Shown piece by piece: positions 17,249 through 26,044 of a stretch of 64,000 nt of DNA. Below the pieces are notes generated by a model that was given only the letters and a program-made list of their open reading frames with translations, was not told where the DNA came from and made no database searches. Made by a program: the position numbers and the translations under genes. How positions within the stretch are numbered: the stretch's first letter is position 1; each line of letters begins with the position of its first letter. Origin of the DNA: Alkalimonas mucilaginosa (GTDB lineage: Bacteria > Pseudomonadota > Gammaproteobacteria > Enterobacterales > Alteromonadaceae); contig NZ_JAUGZK010000001.1 of the NCBI RefSeq assembly GCF_036327005.1, forward strand, positions 310,001 to 374,000. Reading direction: 5' to 3'.

Positions 17249-18397
17249 ATGTTGAAAACTTTAACTGTGTTTGGAACCCGCCCGGAAGCCATTAAAATGG
17301 CACCTTTGGTCAATGCGCTCAATGCTGCTGCTCATATTGATAACAGAGTATGCGTGACGGGGCAGCACCGCGAAATGCTGGACCAGGTTCTGGCTCTGTT
17401 TGAAATAGAGCCTCATTATGATCTCAATATCATGAAACCCGGGCAGGATTTGTTTGATGTCACCATGCATATTCTTGAGCGCATTAAAGCTGTGTTGCGC
17501 GAGTTCAAGCCAGACTTGGTTTTGGTGCATGGCGATACCAGTACCACCTTTGCCACAGCATTGGCCTGTTATTATGAAAAGATAGCAGTCGGTCATGTGG
17601 AAGCTGGCCTTCGTACCGGTAATCTCTACAGTCCCTGGCCGGAGGAAGCCAACCGTCAGTTAACCGGAGTTATTACTAAGCTGCATTTTGCCCCCACAGA
17701 AACTGCCCGTCAGAACTTGTTAGCCGAAGGCAAAGACGACGGTACCATTTGGGTCACCGGGAATACAGTGATAGATGCACTGTTATCCGTGGTGGCAAAG
17801 TTTGATGATACCCCAGAAAATTTTGCCGAACTGGCTAAACAACTGCCATGGGGGGGAGCGCAAAAGCGGATGGTGCTTATTACTGGCCATCGCCGCGAGA
17901 GCTTTGGCTCTGGTTTTGAAAATATCTGTGCTGCGCTTAAAGTGCTGGCAAGCCGTTATCCAGAGTGTGATTTTGTCTACCCGGTCCATTTAAACCCGAA
18001 CGTGCGTGAGCCGGTGTTTCGTTTACTCGGCGAACAAAGCAATGTGCATTTGATAGAGCCGCAGGATTACCTGCCATTTGTTTATTTAATGCGCCAGTCG
18101 TATTTGGTATTAACCGACTCAGGTGGGATCCAGGAAGAAGCTCCATCGCTGGGTAAGCCGGTACTGGTGATGCGTGATACTACGGAGCGACCGGAGGCTG
18201 TGACAGCGGGAACTGTGGTATTGGTCGGGACGGATACAGAAACCATCATTCGGGAAGTTTCCCGGTTAATGGATGATGCAAGCTGGTATCAACAAATGAG
18301 TGTAGCACACAACCCCTATGGTGATGGCCAAGCTTGCCAACGGATTGTTGAAGCTATTGTGCAGCAACATCAAGCCGGCAATGTACAGCCAGGTTAG
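17249..18397 (+). CDS. wecB: UDP-N-acetylglucosamine 2-epimerase (non-hydrolysing)
   Basis: 382 residues with the WecB signatures FGTRPEAIKMAPL at the N-terminus, HGDTSTTFA, HVEAGLRTGN, TGHRRESFG and TDSGGIQEEAP. It interconverts UDP-GlcNAc and UDP-ManNAc. The ManNAc product is the substrate of the wecC dehydrogenase across the divergent promoter. The start at 17249 has AAGGA about 10 nt upstream; a longer frame from 17219 adds ten residues not seen in the family. It is the second gene of a four-gene plus-strand unit. Confidence 0.95.
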   Translation: MLKTLTVFGTRPEAIKMAPLVNALNAAAHIDNRVCVTGQHREMLDQVLALFEIEPHYDLNIMKPGQDLFDVTMHILERIKAVLREFKPDLVLVHGDTSTTFATALACYYEKIAVGHVEAGLRTGNLYSPWPEEANRQLTGVITKLHFAPTETARQNLLAEGKDDGTIWVTGNTVIDALLSVVAKFDDTPENFAELAKQLPWGGAQKRMVLITGHRRESFGSGFENICAALKVLASRYPECDFVYPVHLNPNVREPVFRLLGEQSNVHLIEPQDYLPFVYLMRQSYLVLTDSGGIQEEAPSLGKPVLVMRDTTERPEAVTAGTVVLVGTDTETIIREVSRLMDDASWYQQMSVAHNPYGDGQACQRIVEAIVQQHQAGNVQPG

Positions 18398-18423
18398 TAA
18401 TTTTTGCCACATCAGGATGAACT

Positions 18424-19710
18424 ATGAACCACGGATTCTCACTTGCAAACCTGAAAATTGCCGTTATTGGTCTGGGCTATGTTGGCTTGCCTCTGGCAGT
18501 CGAGTTTGGTAAAAAATTTAGCACCCTGGGTTTTGATATTCAGCCGAAACGGATTGAAGCCTTACAGCAGGGGATTGATCATACGCTGGAGGTAGATACA
18601 GCGGAACTGGCCGAAGCTCAGTATTTGAGTTTTTCCAGCGATCCTGCTGCACTGGCACAAGCCAACTTCTTTATTGTCACGGTTCCTACCCCGATTGATC
18701 GGCACCGCCAGCCTGATTTAACGCCGTTGATTAAAGCTTCTGAAACCCTGGGTAAGGTCATCAAAGCCGGCGATATCGTGGTCTATGAATCGACCGTCTA
18801 TCCTGGCGCGACTGAAGAGGACTGTCTGCCGGTGATTGAGCGTATGTCAGGGTTGCGTTTTAATCAGGATTTCTTTGCTGGCTACAGTCCGGAGCGGATT
18901 AATCCAGGTGATAAAGAGCACCGGGTAACCAGCATCAAAAAAGTAACTTCTGGCTCTACCCCAGAGGTCGCTGATTTTATCGACCAGGTCTATGCCAGCA
19001 TCATTACGGCAGGCACCTACAAGGCTAGCAGTATCAAAGTTGCCGAGGCGGCAAAAGTCATAGAAAACACGCAGCGCGATCTGAATATTGCGCTGGTGAA
19101 TGAATTGGCAGTGATTTTTAGCAAGTTGAATATTGATACCGAGGAAGTTTTACTGGCTGCCGGAACCAAATGGAATTTCTTGCCATTTCGTCCAGGATTA
19201 GTTGGTGGCCATTGCATCGGTGTGGATCCATATTACCTGACGCACAAAGCACAATCGATTGGCTATCATCCGGAAGTGATTCTGGCCGGCCGGCGCATTA
19301 ACGATGGCATGCCTAAGTTTGTGGTATCCTCACTGGTCAAAACCATGCTGAAAAAGCGCATTCAGGTACAGGGTGCCCGGGTATTGGTGTTAGGGTTAAC
19401 CTTTAAAGAAAATTGCCCGGATATTCGTAATACCAAAGTCATCGATGTGGTGCACGAACTGCAGGATTATGGTATGCAGGCCGATGTGTACGATCCCTGG
19501 GTATCCGCCGAGGATGCACGGCATGAATACGGCATTGAACTTTGTGCTACACCACAGCATTCAGCCTATGATGCGGTGATCCTGGCTGTTGCCCACCAGG
19601 CATTTAAAGACATGGGAACCGAGCAGATCCTGGGCTTTGCCAAAGATAACCATGTGTTGTACGACCTGAAATATGTGCTGGACCCTGCCAAGGTAGAACT
19701 GCGCTTTTAA
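18424..19710 (+). CDS. tviB: UDP-N-acetylglucosamine 6-dehydrogenase (TviB/WbpA type)
   Basis: 428 residues. Rossmann motif GLGYVGLP (16-23), lysine-containing KVAEAAKVIENTQRD, and active-site Cys in GGHCIGVDPYY (C264). Together with the neighbouring TviC-like epimerase this fits TviB: UDP-GlcNAc to UDP-GlcNAcA with 2 NAD+. It is clearly distinct from the WecC dehydrogenase at 13054. It lies 26 bp after wecB and 16 bp before tviC, so co-transcription is likely. Confidence 0.92.
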   Translation: MNHGFSLANLKIAVIGLGYVGLPLAVEFGKKFSTLGFDIQPKRIEALQQGIDHTLEVDTAELAEAQYLSFSSDPAALAQANFFIVTVPTPIDRHRQPDLTPLIKASETLGKVIKAGDIVVYESTVYPGATEEDCLPVIERMSGLRFNQDFFAGYSPERINPGDKEHRVTSIKKVTSGSTPEVADFIDQVYASIITAGTYKASSIKVAEAAKVIENTQRDLNIALVNELAVIFSKLNIDTEEVLLAAGTKWNFLPFRPGLVGGHCIGVDPYYLTHKAQSIGYHPEVILAGRRINDGMPKFVVSSLVKTMLKKRIQVQGARVLVLGLTFKENCPDIRNTKVIDVVHELQDYGMQADVYDPWVSAEDARHEYGIELCATPQHSAYDAVILAVAHQAFKDMGTEQILGFAKDNHVLYDLKYVLDPAKVELRF

Positions 19711-19726
19711 CCCAAGGATGAGAACC

Positions 19727-20746
19727 ATGAGTGTGTATCTGGAAACGCTGGAATCTTTACAACAAGCACCGAAACGATGGCTGATCACAGGCTGTGCCGG
19801 CTTTATTGGCTCCAATTTGTTGGAGGTGTTGCTGCGGCATGATCAGTACGTGGTTGGCCTGGATAACTTCGCGACTGGCTATCAGCGCAATTTGGATCAG
19901 GTTAAGGCGCTGGTAACACCAGAGCAATGGCAGCGTTTTCGATTTATCGAAGGTGATATCTGCCAGCCAGATCATTGCCAGCAAGCCTGTGAAGGAGTGG
20001 ATTATGTGCTGCATCAGGCGGCGCTCGGCTCGGTGCCGCGCTCGATTGAAGATCCAGCCCGTACCAACGCTGCCAATATTACCGGCTTTTTAAACATGCT
20101 GATTGCCTCCCGCGATGCGAAGGTGCAGAGCTTTGTCTATGCTGCTTCCAGCTCGACCTATGGCGATCACCCGGCGTTGCCCAAAGTAGAAGATACCATT
20201 GGCAAGCCATTGTCTCCTTATGCCGTGACCAAATTTGTCAATGAGCTCTATGCGGATGTATTTTCCCGCACTTATCAATTTCATTGCACTGGTCTGCGTT
20301 ATTTCAATGTGTTTGGCCCGCGTCAGGATCCAAACGGTGCCTATGCGGCTGTTATCCCGAAGTGGACTGCTGCTATGATTGCCGGCGATGATGTGGCGAT
20401 TAATGGCGATGGTGAAACCAGCCGCGATTTTTGTTTTATTGCCAATGCGGTGCAGGCCAACATTCTGGCGGCAGTGACCCAGCTAGAGCGCAGTGAAGTA
20501 TTTAATGTGGCTGTTGGTGATCGCACCAGTTTGAATCAGTTGTTTAGCGCGATTCAGCAAAGTTTACAGCAACATGGGGTGGGCTATAGCAAAGCACCGG
20601 TGTACCGGGATTTCAGGGCTGGTGATGTGCGCCACTCCCAGGCTGATATTAGCAAAGCACAAACAATGCTGGGTTATCAGCCGGAGTACAAAGTTCAGCA
20701 AGGGCTGGCGCAAGCGATGAGCTGGTACCTGCAACTAAGTCGTTAA
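19727..20746 (+). CDS. tviC: UDP-GlcNAcA/GlcNAc 4-epimerase (TviC/WbpP type)
   Basis: 339 residues of the extended short-chain dehydrogenase family. NAD motif GCAGFIG, Ser/Thr-rich AASSSTYG and catalytic YAVTK. NVFGPRQDPNGAYAAVIPKW is typical of WbpP/TviC. Paired with tviB it should make UDP-GalNAcA. The start at 19727 is 8 nt after AAGGA; an ATG at 19718 overlaps that ribosome site. It ends the unit. The order of 4-epimerisation and oxidation cannot be told from sequence. Confidence 0.92.
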   Translation: MSVYLETLESLQQAPKRWLITGCAGFIGSNLLEVLLRHDQYVVGLDNFATGYQRNLDQVKALVTPEQWQRFRFIEGDICQPDHCQQACEGVDYVLHQAALGSVPRSIEDPARTNAANITGFLNMLIASRDAKVQSFVYAASSSTYGDHPALPKVEDTIGKPLSPYAVTKFVNELYADVFSRTYQFHCTGLRYFNVFGPRQDPNGAYAAVIPKWTAAMIAGDDVAINGDGETSRDFCFIANAVQANILAAVTQLERSEVFNVAVGDRTSLNQLFSAIQQSLQQHGVGYSKAPVYRDFRAGDVRHSQADISKAQTMLGYQPEYKVQQGLAQAMSWYLQLSR

Positions 20747-20771
20747 CTCATTCCGTTTATTGATACTGCGA

Positions 20772-20816
20772 CGGCTGCTTACTTTCCGCTGGCTTTTCTT
20801 AGGAAAGAGGCAGCCG
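20772..20816. terminator. Imperfect hairpin between tviC and heparinase-like gene
   Basis: Outer stem CGGCTGC/GCAGCCG and inner stem CTTTCC/GGAAAG with a T-rich loop, located between two convergent genes. The lack of a long T run makes terminator function likely but not certain. Confidence 0.5.
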
Positions 20817-20826
20817 CCCGTTCATC

Positions 20827-23184
20827 CTATAGCTCTATTCTGAGTAAGCCATCTGTTGTGGCCTGATAGGTGTTGCTGGCTGGACTGTTTGTAGGTGTGA
20901 TTTCGATGATGCGCCCTTGTTGAGTGACATCAAACTGAATCATGGCCTCCGGTTGCCAACCAAGAATATACAGCGACTCGATCGAAACACCGTCAGGAAG
21001 ACTTAGTTGAAGAAAGCTTTCTTTAGGCTGGTCGGGATGGCGGCTGAACAAGATTAACGTGCCTTCGTTCACAAAACCGGCTCCAAACCAATGATCGGAA
21101 TTAAGGGTACCATTTTCACTGGTGAGCAAGAATTTTTCTTGTGGTTGGAACGCCGTGTCAAACAACAGCTGTTCAGTGCTAGCGGCATTGCTGTATATTG
21201 ATGGTGCTTTGCCGGCTCCTCCCTCGAATTCAAAGAAGGTTAGAACTTCCGTATGGACCTGAGGTTGTGATGGACTTATTTTCAAACGCCACTTACGTTG
21301 ATTATCTGGTACCGAGTGTTGTGGCTCATTGGCCCAGTATGCTTCACCATCGATGACTTGGATACTAGCCTGTTCTGGCCAGGCAACCTGATAATAGCCG
21401 ATCATCTCATTAGTCTGGATACGAAAGCTCTGTAGCCGGGATGTTTCTGGCAGCGGTTGGCCCTGAAATAGCTGATTGACTGTTACTTGCCGGATATACT
21501 CATCGCCTTCTTGCAACCCTAACTCAGGTTTGTAACGTATCAGGTCACGAGTTTGTTCCGGCAATGTATGCACGGTATCAAAGATCGCCAGGGTCTGTTC
21601 GCCAATCAAAGCCAGTTGTCGGTTGACGGACTTCGCATAGACAGTGCCAAAGTAGCCTCTCATATTGTAAGCACAGGCTGCTTCGGCCGAGATCAAAATC
21701 GTCTTCTGATCCTGATGCAAACTGCGATAAAAAGGATCGGCTAAAGCTCTCATGGTCGGGTTGGATGAGCCCACAGGGCTGGCATTCTCAATCAAAAGGG
21801 TGTTATGGGCATTACCAATAGCCCCAGCGGCACTATAGGCTGTGACCTGCTTGGTGATCCAAGTACCTCTGTGTGCCAGGTCAAAATTAAGTGCATCTGA
21901 ATGTTCGTGATCGACGCGGTGTCTTCGGTTGATAAAGAATAGATTGGTTGCATCAGAGTCCCAGCCTGTTCTGGCACTAATTAAACCCACCCCTTTGGAC
22001 AGATGCATGCTTGGTATTAATTGGACGGCTCCTGAGCCCGGGGGCTGATAAAATAAAGTTCGCTCTATACCTGGGTACAAAGATGTGATTTTATGGCCTT
22101 GCAGCTCTATGAGATGCTCAAGCCAGTCTTGGAATGTGGCTTGCAGTGGTGATTCCTGCAGGAGCTCTAACAGATACATGGAAAACTGATAGCGTTTATC
22201 CCGCAAGACAGGTTGATAGTCTTGCCCCTGTTCTACCGAGCCATACTGATAGACACCGGTAAAGCCGGCTAAATTAAAGTGCAGTAAAGCTTCTGCTGTT
22301 TTTTCAATATAATGCAAAGGAAGCTCTTTTCCGCGCAGATCTTTATTGATTAAAGCAGCACGCATCCAGTGGATTTGAGTGCCCTGGCTATAGGCAGACC
22401 CCTCAGCCCAGGCTCCACCTTGCATAATATCATTCATGTAATAATCGACGATGAAGCGGTCAAACATGGTATCAGCGACAGCCAGGCTTAGCTCTCCCAG
22501 CTCAGCATGAGCAGGGCTTTGTTGCAATAAGTAGCCAAACATAGTGAGGTTACCTGCAATTGAGGTAATTTCGTCGGTATCTGTGATGCGCAATCCTACA
22601 AAATCATTGTTATGATGGGTGTAATCTAACCAATGCTGTACCCATGTTGCGATATGTGCTTCTGCAATGGCTTGTTCTTCGTTTGAGAATGCAAAGCGAA
22701 GCCAGGCGTAGCCGATAGCAGCTCTGTTTCCATCGGTACGAAATCTATTGCGGTTTTTGTATTCAGCCCAACCGACTTCAGGATCCGCATAATAACGTTG
22801 CCATAGCAAGGTTTTGGCTTGCTCAAGATAGGCTTCATTGCCGGTCAGATGATAGCCAAGAGCATAGGCTTTGGCATATTCTCCGCTGTTGTAGGGCGTT
22901 CTTCCCAGATAGGTATCCAACCAGTGCTGCATTGCACTTAAGGCACTGTCATCGTTGGTTATCAGAGTTCTGATTCTGTCGATTCGGTTTGGTAATAAGA
23001 ACAAAGTAGTTGCTGCATCTGCCCTAAAATCCGGTGATGTTTCACTATTCCCGTTATTACCTTCGGCACCTGTTGACGGTGGTACCTCCGTGTTTGTAGA
23101 AGCGGCAAGTGCAGACTCATCAGTACAGCTTGCAAGTTGCATCATTGTCAGAATAAGCATTGACAGTAAAAAATATCTGGTCAT
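20827..23184 (-). CDS. Heparinase II/III-like lyase lipoprotein
   Basis: 785 residues. A lipoprotein signal ends in LASC (C20), followed by a low-complexity Ser/Thr/Glu/Asn linker. The first half is an alpha-toroid-like helical domain. The second half is beta-rich, with the heparinase II/III block DHEHSDALNFDLAHRGTWI. Family enzymes cleave uronic-acid-containing polysaccharides by beta-elimination using Tyr and His residues. A lyase acting on the locus's own acidic EPS would allow trimming or release; the substrate is inferred. The start at 23184 has AGAGG just upstream. It stands alone on the minus strand. Confidence 0.82.
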   Translation of the reverse strand: MTRYFLLSMLILTMMQLASCTDESALAASTNTEVPPSTGAEGNNGNSETSPDFRADAATTLFLLPNRIDRIRTLITNDDSALSAMQHWLDTYLGRTPYNSGEYAKAYALGYHLTGNEAYLEQAKTLLWQRYYADPEVGWAEYKNRNRFRTDGNRAAIGYAWLRFAFSNEEQAIAEAHIATWVQHWLDYTHHNNDFVGLRITDTDEITSIAGNLTMFGYLLQQSPAHAELGELSLAVADTMFDRFIVDYYMNDIMQGGAWAEGSAYSQGTQIHWMRAALINKDLRGKELPLHYIEKTAEALLHFNLAGFTGVYQYGSVEQGQDYQPVLRDKRYQFSMYLLELLQESPLQATFQDWLEHLIELQGHKITSLYPGIERTLFYQPPGSGAVQLIPSMHLSKGVGLISARTGWDSDATNLFFINRRHRVDHEHSDALNFDLAHRGTWITKQVTAYSAAGAIGNAHNTLLIENASPVGSSNPTMRALADPFYRSLHQDQKTILISAEAACAYNMRGYFGTVYAKSVNRQLALIGEQTLAIFDTVHTLPEQTRDLIRYKPELGLQEGDEYIRQVTVNQLFQGQPLPETSRLQSFRIQTNEMIGYYQVAWPEQASIQVIDGEAYWANEPQHSVPDNQRKWRLKISPSQPQVHTEVLTFFEFEGGAGKAPSIYSNAASTEQLLFDTAFQPQEKFLLTSENGTLNSDHWFGAGFVNEGTLILFSRHPDQPKESFLQLSLPDGVSIESLYILGWQPEAMIQFDVTQQGRIIEITPTNSPASNTYQATTDGLLRIEL

Positions 23185-23390
23185 AGCAGCCTCTTCTGGA
23201 AACCGGATAGTCAAAGAGCTAGTCTAGCTTAAATGCTGGTGTCTGTCGTCTGTTGATCAATCCACGTATCTTTTGCGCCAGCTCAAAGATTCCTTATTTA
23301 ATGCGCCAGTATTTGGTGCATCCAGGGCTGATTGGTGTAAAATAAACCATGAAGTGCACCCTAAATGACAAAAATCAGTAGGACTCTATT

Positions 23391-24749
23391 ATGGATGATA
23401 GTAAGCGCGTGATTCTGCTTGAATTCAATGAACTTTGCCCTCAATTACTTGACCGCTTTATGCAAGCCGGTGAGTTACCGAACTTTTCTAAGCTGCACCA
23501 AAGTGCCGATGTCTATGTGACCGACGCCAAATGCGATGTGGAATATTTAGAGCCATGGATCCAATGGGTAACACTGCATACTGGCTTGCCATATGAAAAG
23601 CATCAGGTGTTTCGCTTAGGGCAAGCACAAAATCTACAGCATGACTCTATTTGGGATGTGTTGGCCAAGCACAATAAAACCAGTTGGTTGTGTGGTAGCA
23701 TGAATACCAAATGGGATGCCAGTGATACTAAGATCACAGCGCTGCCTGACCCATGGAGCATCGATGTGATGGCATCGCCGCACAGCCTGCAGCCATTTTA
23801 TCAATTTGTTCGTGCCAATGTTCAGGAGCACAGCAATACCAACTTTAAGTTATCTGCCGGTGATTATGTGCGTTTTCTGTGGTTTATGCTGCGCCATGGT
23901 CTGAGCTTTACAACCAGCAAAAAGTTAGCAGGCATGCTGTGGAAGCAACTGACCAAAGCCGAAGACCGCTGGAAAAAAGCCACGGTGCTCGACTGGTTGC
24001 AGTTCGATGTGTTTAAACACGTGTATCAGCAGCAAAAGCCACACTTTGCTACCTTCTTTTCCAACAGTACGGCGCATTTTCAGCACAAGTTTTGGCGTTA
24101 CATGGAGCCGGAAAAGTTTCCACTAAAGCCCTCTGACACCGAGATAAAAAAATACGGTGGAGCAGTGCTTTATGCTTACAAAAATCACGATGCGCTGATA
24201 GGTGAGGTACTCAAGCTGGCGGATAAAGATACCGTGGTGATTTTATCTTCAGCTCTGAGCCAGCAACCCTACACCTTGAAAGATGAAGAGGGTGGCAAGC
24301 GTTTCTACCGGCCACACGATATGCAGAAAATCCCAGCAGTGTTTGGCCTAAGCGGTGTGCAAAAAGTAAGCCCTGTGATGTCGCATCAATTTCATTTGCT
24401 GTGTGATGATGCCGCTTCAGCGAAAGCAAACTTTGAGCGCTTGCAAGCCATGACGTTCAATGGTGGACCTTTGTTTTCATTACGGCTTGAAGGCCATGAT
24501 GTGTTTGGTGGTTGTCGTATTTCTACCCTAGTACCTGAGCAAGCTACCTTTGAGCAGGATGGGCGAAGTCAGTCCTTTCATCAGGTATTCTACCTGGCGG
24601 ATAGCCTAAAGAGTGGCATGCACCATCCGCATGGTGTGTTTTGGGTATCGCAACAGGGGCGAAGTCATCAGAAAGTCGCGGAACCAATTCCGTTGGAACT
24701 GACCATGCCAAAAATCCTGCAGGAGTTTAGCTTGCAGTCGCAGTTATAG
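23391..24749 (+). CDS. Alkaline phosphatase superfamily protein, function unknown
   Basis: 452 residues. The N-terminal VILLEFNELCPQLLDRF and LPNFSKL, and TLHTGLPYEKHQV, resemble the nucleotide pyrophosphatase/phosphodiesterase branch of the alkaline phosphatase superfamily. In that branch the Asp/Thr metal ligands are replaced by other residues here (Glu-Phe-Asn and Thr-Gly), so the metal site may be altered. HDALIGEVLKLADKDTVVILSS corresponds to the usual second metal-binding region, but the canonical D-H is not obvious. It may transfer or remove a phosphate-linked group on the EPS, or may be a non-catalytic relative. AGGA precedes the start. It is 7 bp upstream of a GNAT gene. Confidence 0.65.
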   Translation: MDDSKRVILLEFNELCPQLLDRFMQAGELPNFSKLHQSADVYVTDAKCDVEYLEPWIQWVTLHTGLPYEKHQVFRLGQAQNLQHDSIWDVLAKHNKTSWLCGSMNTKWDASDTKITALPDPWSIDVMASPHSLQPFYQFVRANVQEHSNTNFKLSAGDYVRFLWFMLRHGLSFTTSKKLAGMLWKQLTKAEDRWKKATVLDWLQFDVFKHVYQQQKPHFATFFSNSTAHFQHKFWRYMEPEKFPLKPSDTEIKKYGGAVLYAYKNHDALIGEVLKLADKDTVVILSSALSQQPYTLKDEEGGKRFYRPHDMQKIPAVFGLSGVQKVSPVMSHQFHLLCDDAASAKANFERLQAMTFNGGPLFSLRLEGHDVFGGCRISTLVPEQATFEQDGRSQSFHQVFYLADSLKSGMHHPHGVFWVSQQGRSHQKVAEPIPLELTMPKILQEFSLQSQL

Positions 24750-24756
24750 CTTTGCC

Positions 24757-25227
24757 ATGAAGCAGTTTATTTACTGTGTGCGTCAACAAGCGTGGTCAGC
24801 GGCTGAAGTTGAGCCTGTGCTGGTTGTGACTTCGTTTGGCCAGCTTGTACGATGGTGCCCGTCGTTGCTACGGGTACTAGGTACGAAAGAGTTCTGTAAG
24901 TTTACTATTAAGTTGCTTCGCGGTGACAAAGCGATTTATTTTTACCAGCAGGCCGGCCAGATCCAAAGTTACGGCATCATTACCTTTGGTTATTGTAAAT
25001 TATATCAGGTAGATAACACCGATGCCGTCATTGGCCCTGTCAATACTCTGGCCTCTTTTCAAGGGAAAGGACTTGCAACCAAAACGTTGAAAGCAGCCGT
25101 GCATTGGCTGTTCACTGAGCGCCAATGCCAAGCCGTTTATATTGATACCTCCGAGCTCAATCAACCCATGCAGCAGGTCATTCGAAAGTCTGGCTTTCCT
25201 GAGGCTATCGGTTATTTCACGCGCTGA
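24757..25227 (+). CDS. GNAT family N-acetyltransferase
   Basis: 156 residues. The acetyl-CoA loop is visible as FQGKGLATKTLKAAV at about 101-115 (Q/RxxGxG/A), preceded by the strand VIGPVNTLA. The last helix and strand contain the usual ending SGFPEAIGY. It follows the alkaline-phosphatase-like gene by 7 bp with no clear ribosome site, suggesting translational coupling. It may acetylate an amino sugar or small molecule of the EPS pathway; the substrate is not predictable. It converges on the next gene with only a 4-nt gap. Confidence 0.78.
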   Translation: MKQFIYCVRQQAWSAAEVEPVLVVTSFGQLVRWCPSLLRVLGTKEFCKFTIKLLRGDKAIYFYQQAGQIQSYGIITFGYCKLYQVDNTDAVIGPVNTLASFQGKGLATKTLKAAVHWLFTERQCQAVYIDTSELNQPMQQVIRKSGFPEAIGYFTR

Positions 25228-25231
25228 AATT

Positions 25232-25960
25232 TTACAGTTGCCAGCTGACTTTATGCGGGTAGAAACAAAACTTCTTTTTGAATCGCTGCATGCTCTGGCT
25301 GGCACCAAAAAAAGTGCCGTAGGCGTAATAGCGCACGGCGGGGTGCTCCTCTTCTGCATGACGCGCCATGGCGATGAGCAACATTGGCACAACACCATAA
25401 GGCTGGAATTCGTGGTGACCATAGATGTGTTCAATCATCATCAGCTCACCGGCAATGAAACAACCCGCATAGGCAACTAACTTACCCTCTTTGTCGAACA
25501 CCCCAAAGTAACGGTAATCGTGGGTGGGGCTGGTGCTGGCTGGGTCGGTACGCTTCTTTGGGGGCGTGTTCAAGAAAGAGTCTGGTAACTCGCCTTGGCG
25601 CACCGGGGTCGAGCGTCGGATAGCCCAGATTTCATCCAGATGCTGGTTGTAATCAATAGGGCGGGAGGTGAAGCCGTTGCGCAAGGCTTTTTTATAGTTG
25701 CGTCTGGCTGAGCTCTCGATACTGCTCAGGTAATGCTCAAACCCTTTCGAGATATCGCACATGGCGACACCATGTACCATGCTTTTAAATAAAGGAAACT
25801 TTCGATGCCGACGATTGGCATCTTTAAAAAACTGCTCGGTAATACTCCGGTAAAAGGCATGGGTGTTATCTGTTGCAGCCAGTTGCAGTGAAATGGTGAC
25901 CACCGGCATGGCTTTAAACAGTTTCCAGCTATTCAGTAGCTGTTGCAAACGAGTCTTCAT
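25232..25960 (-). CDS. FemAB/GNAT-like acyltransferase
   Basis: 242 residues. IESSARRNYKKALRNGF is the basic helix seen in FemAB/BioF2-like and CelD-type GNAT proteins, followed by a strand-turn-strand with YFGVFDKEGKLVAYAGCF and the C-terminal region HIYGHHEFQPYGVVPMLL. Such proteins add amino acids or acyl groups in peptidoglycan and EPS systems. AAGGA lies before the ATG. It is not obviously the PEP-CTERM FemAB family I know. The neighbouring minus-strand gene at 26045 is of the same broad fold, so these may act on related groups. Confidence 0.62.
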   Translation of the reverse strand: MKTRLQQLLNSWKLFKAMPVVTISLQLAATDNTHAFYRSITEQFFKDANRRHRKFPLFKSMVHGVAMCDISKGFEHYLSSIESSARRNYKKALRNGFTSRPIDYNQHLDEIWAIRRSTPVRQGELPDSFLNTPPKKRTDPASTSPTHDYRYFGVFDKEGKLVAYAGCFIAGELMMIEHIYGHHEFQPYGVVPMLLIAMARHAEEEHPAVRYYAYGTFFGASQSMQRFKKKFCFYPHKVSWQL

Positions 25961-26044
25961 AAATTCCTTTTAAGGGGTGTCGGACGCTGCACGCATGCTT
26001 CCGAGCACTTCCAGATTTCATATCTGCACGGTTGCTGCATTATA

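Noticed and set aside
13054..19710. wecC and tviB as duplicate copies of one dehydrogenase
   Set aside because: Active-site contexts differ (HCIAVDPWF versus HCIGVDPYY), and each pairs with a different epimerase.
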